DNA of 44,092 nt from Deltaproteobacteria bacterium. GTDB taxonomy: Bacteria; Desulfobacterota; Syntrophia; Syntrophales; UBA2210. The notes beneath the pieces were generated by a model. It was given only the letters and a program-made list of their open reading frames with translations. It did not search any database and was not told where the DNA came from. Of this stretch, positions 40,017 through 44,092 are shown in pieces. The stretch covers positions 1 through 44,092 of the forward strand of contig JAFDAS010000022.1 of the NCBI GenBank assembly GCA_019313695.1, read 5' to 3'. Made by a program: the position numbers and the translations under genes. Each line of letters opens with the position of its first letter. Within the stretch, counting starts at the first letter, position 1.

Positions 40017-41503
40017 TTTTAGAACAAGCCCCCATCCTGATAGTTGTTATACCCCTGATGTCCGCGATTGTTACGCCCTTGCTGGGGTGGTGGAAGAGAG
40101 ACCTGTGTTACCCGTGGGTTATACTCTCTCTTTTGTTTTCCACCCTGTGTTCGGTCATCGTATTGAACACCGTTATGCACGATGGGGTTATCCATTATTA
40201 CCTCGGTGGCTGGCTTCCACCGTGGGGCATCGAGTATGTAGTTGACCATCTGAATGCCATGATGCTTGTCCTGGTTTCAGGCAGTTCTCTGCTGGTGGCG
40301 GTGTACTCCAGGAAGAGTCTTGAAACGGAACTTCCTGACAGGATTGTATATTTCTACACCCTTTTTCTTTTGCAGGTTACGGGATTTCTGGGCATTGTTA
40401 TTACAGGTGATCTGTTTAATCTCTTTGTGTTCCTGGAGATAGCAGCTCTGTCCGGCTATGCCCTGATAGCGACGGGAGAAGACGGGGCCCCGCTTGCCTC
40501 TTTCAGATATCTTATTCTGGGCACTGTAGGGGCATGTTTCTATCTGTTAGGCGTCGGTTACCTCTACATGATCACAGGGTCTCTGAATATGGCTGATCTG
40601 GCTGAGATATTGCCGGGACTTTATGACTCCAAGGTGGTACTGGTTGCTTTTTCTTTCTTTATGGTCGGGATTGCCCTGAAGATGGCCCTTTTCCCCCTCC
40701 ATATGTGGCTGCCCGATGCCTATACCAAGGCCCCTTCGGTCGCAAGCGCCCTTATAGCTCCTTTGATGACCAAGATTGCCGTTTATGTGATGATAAGGAT
40801 AATGTTTACCGTATTCCGACCTTATTTTTCGATAGAACTCCTGCCCGTGACGAAAATCATGCTTTATGCCGGGATCATGGCTATCTTTGTCGGGGCAGTG
40901 ATGGCTCTGGCGCAGAAAGACTTTAAAAGGATGTTGTGTTATGTCGTTATAGCCGAAGTAGGCTATATGGTTGGCGGTGTGGGCATAGCCAATGCGGTGG
41001 CCATAAAGGGAGCGATCCTCCATATTATGAATGATGTTGTTATGACACTCGGCCTGTTTGCCGTGGCCGGCATTTTGACTTATAAAATGAAGAATCACGA
41101 GATTGTGGCGTTCAAACATATATTCAAAAAGATGCCTTTTACCATGGCTGCCTTCCTCGTTGTTGCATTATCGGTAATAGGCGTACCGCCTACCTGTGGT
41201 TTTTTCAGTAAATGGTATTTGATTCAGGGTTCTGTGATGGCCGGAAACTGGACATTTGTGGTTGCGCTTCTGTTTTCCAGTCTGGTTAATATAGTCCTGT
41301 TCTTCAGGATAATTGAGACCGGCTATTACGATTTTGATCCGGCAGGGAGTGAACATACCCATGAAGAAAATATAGTGGTAAATGAGGCGCCATTGAGCAT
41401 GCTGATTCCCACCTTTGTCGTGGCTGTGGCGATCATCCTCATCGGTCTTTACAATCAATCTATCCTTATCAATATTATCCAGTTTGCCGTGCCGAAATTA
41501 TAG
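40013..41503 (+). CDS. mrpD: Mrp antiporter subunit D (second copy)
   Basis: The 496-residue NuoN/MrpD family protein has about 14 helices, with the key Glu in LFVFLEIAALSGYALI, GIALKMALFPLHMWLPDAYTKAPS (TM7 Lys), and LHIMNDVVMTLGLFAVAG where TM12 carries Asn-Asp in place of the Lys seen in the first copy. It ends the antiporter cluster. No hydrogenase or Hdr genes follow, so this is an Mrp antiporter rather than a membrane hydrogenase in this window. Confidence 0.9.
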   Translation: MILEQAPILIVVIPLMSAIVTPLLGWWKRDLCYPWVILSLLFSTLCSVIVLNTVMHDGVIHYYLGGWLPPWGIEYVVDHLNAMMLVLVSGSSLLVAVYSRKSLETELPDRIVYFYTLFLLQVTGFLGIVITGDLFNLFVFLEIAALSGYALIATGEDGAPLASFRYLILGTVGACFYLLGVGYLYMITGSLNMADLAEILPGLYDSKVVLVAFSFFMVGIALKMALFPLHMWLPDAYTKAPSVASALIAPLMTKIAVYVMIRIMFTVFRPYFSIELLPVTKIMLYAGIMAIFVGAVMALAQKDFKRMLCYVVIAEVGYMVGGVGIANAVAIKGAILHIMNDVVMTLGLFAVAGILTYKMKNHEIVAFKHIFKKMPFTMAAFLVVALSVIGVPPTCGFFSKWYLIQGSVMAGNWTFVVALLFSSLVNIVLFFRIIETGYYDFDPAGSEHTHEENIVVNEAPLSMLIPTFVVAVAIILIGLYNQSILINIIQFAVPKL

Positions 41504-41541
41504 GTGCAAACGGCTTTCATGTCATTGCCTGAGCCGATGCC

Positions 41542-41991
41542 TTGAACGCAATCCATGATGACACAGCGGGGGTCGGGGTAAAAATAGCGCTGGAGACAAC
41601 GGCAGGGCAGGGCACCGCTCTTGGGTGCAGTCTTGAACAGATTGCCCTGATTAGCGAGGGTGTGAAAGAACATTCCAGGCTGGCATTTTGTCTTGATACG
41701 TGTCATATGTTTGTGGCAGGATACGATCTTCGGACGGAACAAAACTATCTTGATCTTTTTAGAAGGATTGATGATACAATAGGCAGGAAGAATCTGAGGG
41801 TTATTCACCTGAATGATTCAAAAAGAAAGCTGGGTTCCCGGGTGGACCGGCATGAGGATATTGGAAAGGGGACGATAGGCGTGGAAATGTTCAGGCTGAT
41901 CATGAGAGATGAATCCCTTAAGGATATTCCAAAGATTATAGAAACCCCCGGGGACATTGAAAATATTCAGTTGTTGAAAAGTTTTGTTTAG
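41542..41991 (+). pseudogene. nfo: 5'-truncated endonuclease IV gene
   Basis: Up to 149 residues match the C-terminal half of the AP endonuclease IV family (about 280 residues). Metal-ligand motifs present are ALETTAGQG (Glu), CLDTCHMF (Asp, His), VIHLNDSK (His), SRVDRHED (Asp, His) and IIETPG (Glu). The N-terminal half with two further zinc histidines is missing. Homology runs back through a TGA at about 41530 to within 30 bases of the mrpD stop. There is no ribosome binding site. The stop codon abuts palindromic repeat copy 3. It is very unlikely to make an active enzyme. Confidence 0.8.
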
Positions 41992-42139
41992 GAATCAAGA
42001 ATAAATAAGTTATACAGATTGCGCCGTAATTTTGTTTGTTTTCAAGGCGTGTTGAAGCGGGTATAACGGGTTATGTAAGCTTTGACACAACACAGAAAAC
42101 AAGCAAAAGGAGGTGTGTGAGTTATTTCTTCTTGCTGAC
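41990..42139. repeat. Long palindromic dispersed repeat, copy 3 of 3
   Basis: It starts AGGAATCAAGAATAAATAAG at the last two bases of the truncated nfo stop codon and ends TTCTTCTTGCTGA. It lacks about 8 bases present in the other copies near the right arm. TTTA and CTTA flank it. Confidence 0.85.
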
Positions 42140-42145
42140 TTAGTG

Positions 42146-42243
42146 CTTCGATTTGCAATTACTCACGCAGTACTGAGTCATGAGACATTGACAGCACCCA
42201 CTCGAAGTCTATATAAATTTGTAATCGTACTTGTAAATCGAAG
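42146..42243 (+). promoter_or_regulatory. Promoter enclosed by a 17-bp inverted repeat
   Basis: CTTCGATTTGCAATTAC (42146-42162) and GTACTTGTAAATCGAAG (42227-42243) are inverted repeats at 15 of 17 positions. Between them, TTGACA (42188-42193) and TATATA (42210-42215), 16 bases apart, form a likely promoter for the FG-GAP gene. Confidence 0.6.
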
Positions 42244-42300
42244 AACCTGGCAGAAATTTTACGGTATGTAACCGACGCAAAAACTTGTAAGGAGATTGGA

Positions 42301-43977
42301 ATGAAGAGGTACTTGATTTTTTTCTGTATTTTGGGTGTAGTCCTTTCCGGATCGGTATGGGCTGAAGATGCAAGAGACCAGAAAAAGGTGGCCGTGCTTC
42401 CTTTTTCGATTCATAGCTCGGAGGACATAAACTATGTCAGAGACGGGATATGGGATATGCTGATTTCCCGTCTCTCCGCAAGCAACGAAATAAACGTCAG
42501 CACCAAACAGAAAGTCAGAGAAGCGCTGGATAAATTAAATAAGAAGGAGATTACAGTTGCCGATGTTTATGGTTTCGGCAAAAGGCTGGATCTGGATTAT
42601 GTTGTGTGGGGAAGTATAACAAAGATCGGCAACAGCATAAGTCTTGATGCGAAACTTCTCGATGTGTCCACCTATAAAACACCTGTTGGTGTGTTTGAAC
42701 AGTGTCAGGGGATGAATGATGTGATACCCAGGATAGGTGATTTTGCAAAAAAGATAAACTACTATGTCCTGGGGAAGACCCCTCCGGCTCCCGGAATTGC
42801 GGCCCTGCCCGCGACCGGAGCGACAGGTTCACCCTCCAGGCTCTTGCAAGGTCTTGACGAGGCCGAGGTTATGAAGGCAAGACGAGGCACATTTACTTCT
42901 GTGATAAACCCTGCCTTTATCACAGCTGCCAACCCGCTTGCCCAAAAAGGATTCTGGATGAGTCAGAAATACAGAAAGACCTTCAAGGGAATGGATATAG
43001 GAGATGTTAATGGCGACGGTTTGAATGAGGTTGTAGTTATAGATGAACGCTCTGTAATGATATATCAAAAGATCAAAGAAGATTTCAAGCTTCTCAACAA
43101 GATCCCGGGAAAGGATCACGACAGTTATATCTCGGTTGACGTAGCTGATATGAATGGGAACGGAATAGATGAAATCATAGTGACGAACATACAAAACTAT
43201 AATCTTGAATCTTTCGTGCTGGAATTTCAGGATGAAAAGTTTGCCACGATAGCATCCGGCCTGAAATGGTTTTTGAGAGTTGTTACCATATCAGATGTGC
43301 CGCAATTGCTGGGACAAAAAAAGGGAATGGAAGAGTCCTTCAGCCGTCCCATATATGAGGTGGTTTACAGCAATGGAGAGTATGCAGAAGGGAAGCGAAT
43401 GTCTATACCACAGGGGCTTTCCGTTTATGGGCTTACCATCGACAGTGTGGACGAAAGTAATGCCAACAGAGTTATCGCACTCGATGACTACGGACACATC
43501 TGTATTTATAAAGAAACAACGGATTCTGCTTACTTCAAGATTCACGTTATAGGGGGAAGTGACAAACTGATATGGAAAAGTGATGATGTGTTCGGGGGGT
43601 CCAACAACTATTTTGATTTTGGGGACATCCTGGAAGCCAAAGACACCCCGGAGAAGGCATTCATCAAGGAAAGGATCCTTACCTATGATATCGATGGAAA
43701 CGGGAAAAAAGAGATCATTGTCGTCAAAAATCTGTCACCTATGGGAAGGGTGATGAAAAACGTCCGAACGTTTACGCGCAGTGAAATATATGATCTTGCG
43801 TGGGATGGTCTCGGACTGTCCGAGAACTGGAGGACAAAGAAGATTCAGGGGTATGTGGCCGATTATCAGATCAAAGATATAGATAACGATGGTAAGAACG
43901 AGATTGTGCTTGCTATAGGACTGGGGACGACCCTGTCGAGGAGTGTGATCGTGGCTTATGATCTGAAGATCCAATAA
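42301..43977 (+). CDS. Secreted FG-GAP/VCBS-repeat protein with FlgO/TolB-like N-domain
   Basis: The 558-residue exported protein has a signal peptide ending in SVWAED (residues 1-22). A domain like the TolB N-terminal/FlgO/CsgG group follows (about 25-160: KKVAVLPFSIHSSEDINYVRDG split, LDLDYVVWGSITKI), then a linker and beta-propeller repeats with four Ca-binding-type loops at about residues 235, 283, 463 and 526 (DVNGDG, DMNGNG, DIDGNG, DIDNDG), each followed by an E-hydrophobic strand. Such proteins sit in the periplasm or on the surface. AAGGAGAT lies before the ATG. It is an isolated gene; no partner is evident in the window. Confidence 0.8.
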   Translation: MKRYLIFFCILGVVLSGSVWAEDARDQKKVAVLPFSIHSSEDINYVRDGIWDMLISRLSASNEINVSTKQKVREALDKLNKKEITVADVYGFGKRLDLDYVVWGSITKIGNSISLDAKLLDVSTYKTPVGVFEQCQGMNDVIPRIGDFAKKINYYVLGKTPPAPGIAALPATGATGSPSRLLQGLDEAEVMKARRGTFTSVINPAFITAANPLAQKGFWMSQKYRKTFKGMDIGDVNGDGLNEVVVIDERSVMIYQKIKEDFKLLNKIPGKDHDSYISVDVADMNGNGIDEIIVTNIQNYNLESFVLEFQDEKFATIASGLKWFLRVVTISDVPQLLGQKKGMEESFSRPIYEVVYSNGEYAEGKRMSIPQGLSVYGLTIDSVDESNANRVIALDDYGHICIYKETTDSAYFKIHVIGGSDKLIWKSDDVFGGSNNYFDFGDILEAKDTPEKAFIKERILTYDIDGNGKKEIIVVKNLSPMGRVMKNVRTFTRSEIYDLAWDGLGLSENWRTKKIQGYVADYQIKDIDNDGKNEIVLAIGLGTTLSRSVIVAYDLKIQ

Positions 43978-44092
43978 ACTAAGGAATTGAAAATTAATAA
44001 CCTTTACACTATGGCAACTTTCGGCTTGATCTTATAGTTCCATTCACCGTGAAAACCTGATCGCTCTATACGAACATTCTTCAATTCTTTGT

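Noticed and set aside
37122-41503. Membrane-bound hydrogenase (Mbh) operon
   Set aside because: The subunits match the antiporter half of Mbh, but no NiFe large or small hydrogenase subunit or ferredoxin-type gene is present.

Overview
The window looks like a chromosomal stretch of an anaerobic Desulfobacterota (deltaproteobacterial) bacterium, plausibly of syntrophic or fermentative habit. This is inferred from gene content: a biotin-dependent Na+-pumping glutaconyl-CoA decarboxylase, a class III CoA-transferase, an Mrp/Mbh-type cation antiporter, a PilS/PilR pair driving a type IV pilin from a sigma-54 promoter, and many tandem sensor and stress proteins. No rRNA, tRNA or CRISPR array was seen.

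Region by region. 1-1740: two LysE/RhtB exporter genes, each packaged like an integron gene cassette. The cassette start (GTTAGAT or GTTAGCC) is the exact reverse complement of the attC-like box after the gene (ATCTAAC or GGCTAAC). A 108-bp inverted-repeat element splits the boundary between them. 1746-8172 (minus strand): radical SAM/SPASM protein, UbiA prenyltransferase, hisS and comEC. 8247-12769: pilS, pilR, a Phd/PIN toxin-antitoxin pair, then a pilin with a textbook -24/-12 promoter. 12781-17670: an accessory island of toxin-antitoxin pairs and DUF4143 ATPases separated by repeated copies of one terminator-bearing sequence. 17844-30493: a carboxylate-uptake and acyl-CoA (de)carboxylation region. 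It holds a membrane Cache-PAS-LuxR regulator, a 33-residue membrane protein plus a sodium:solute symporter, a CaiB-type CoA-transferase, a frameshifted carboxyltransferase gene, a DUF2889 protein and a split glutaconyl-CoA decarboxylase locus (biotin carrier, alpha, IclR regulator / small gamma-like subunit, beta). 30908-41503: cmk, then an Mrp-type antiporter cluster (D, then E-B-F-G-A'-B'-C-D) in which a receiver-PAS-kinase, a response regulator and two universal stress proteins are embedded. 41542-43977: a 5'-truncated endonuclease IV gene and a secreted FG-GAP protein.

How the genes may work together (inference): the symporter imports a carboxylate, the CoA-transferase activates it, and the decarboxylase turns a glutaconyl-CoA-type intermediate into crotonyl-CoA while exporting Na+. 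The Mrp antiporter can exchange that Na+ gradient with protons. Several dispersed palindromic repeats thread through the window: a ~155-bp one in three copies, a 19-bp one in four copies, a CGGGAATGAC type and the terminator cassette family. Some sit exactly at gene starts or stops.
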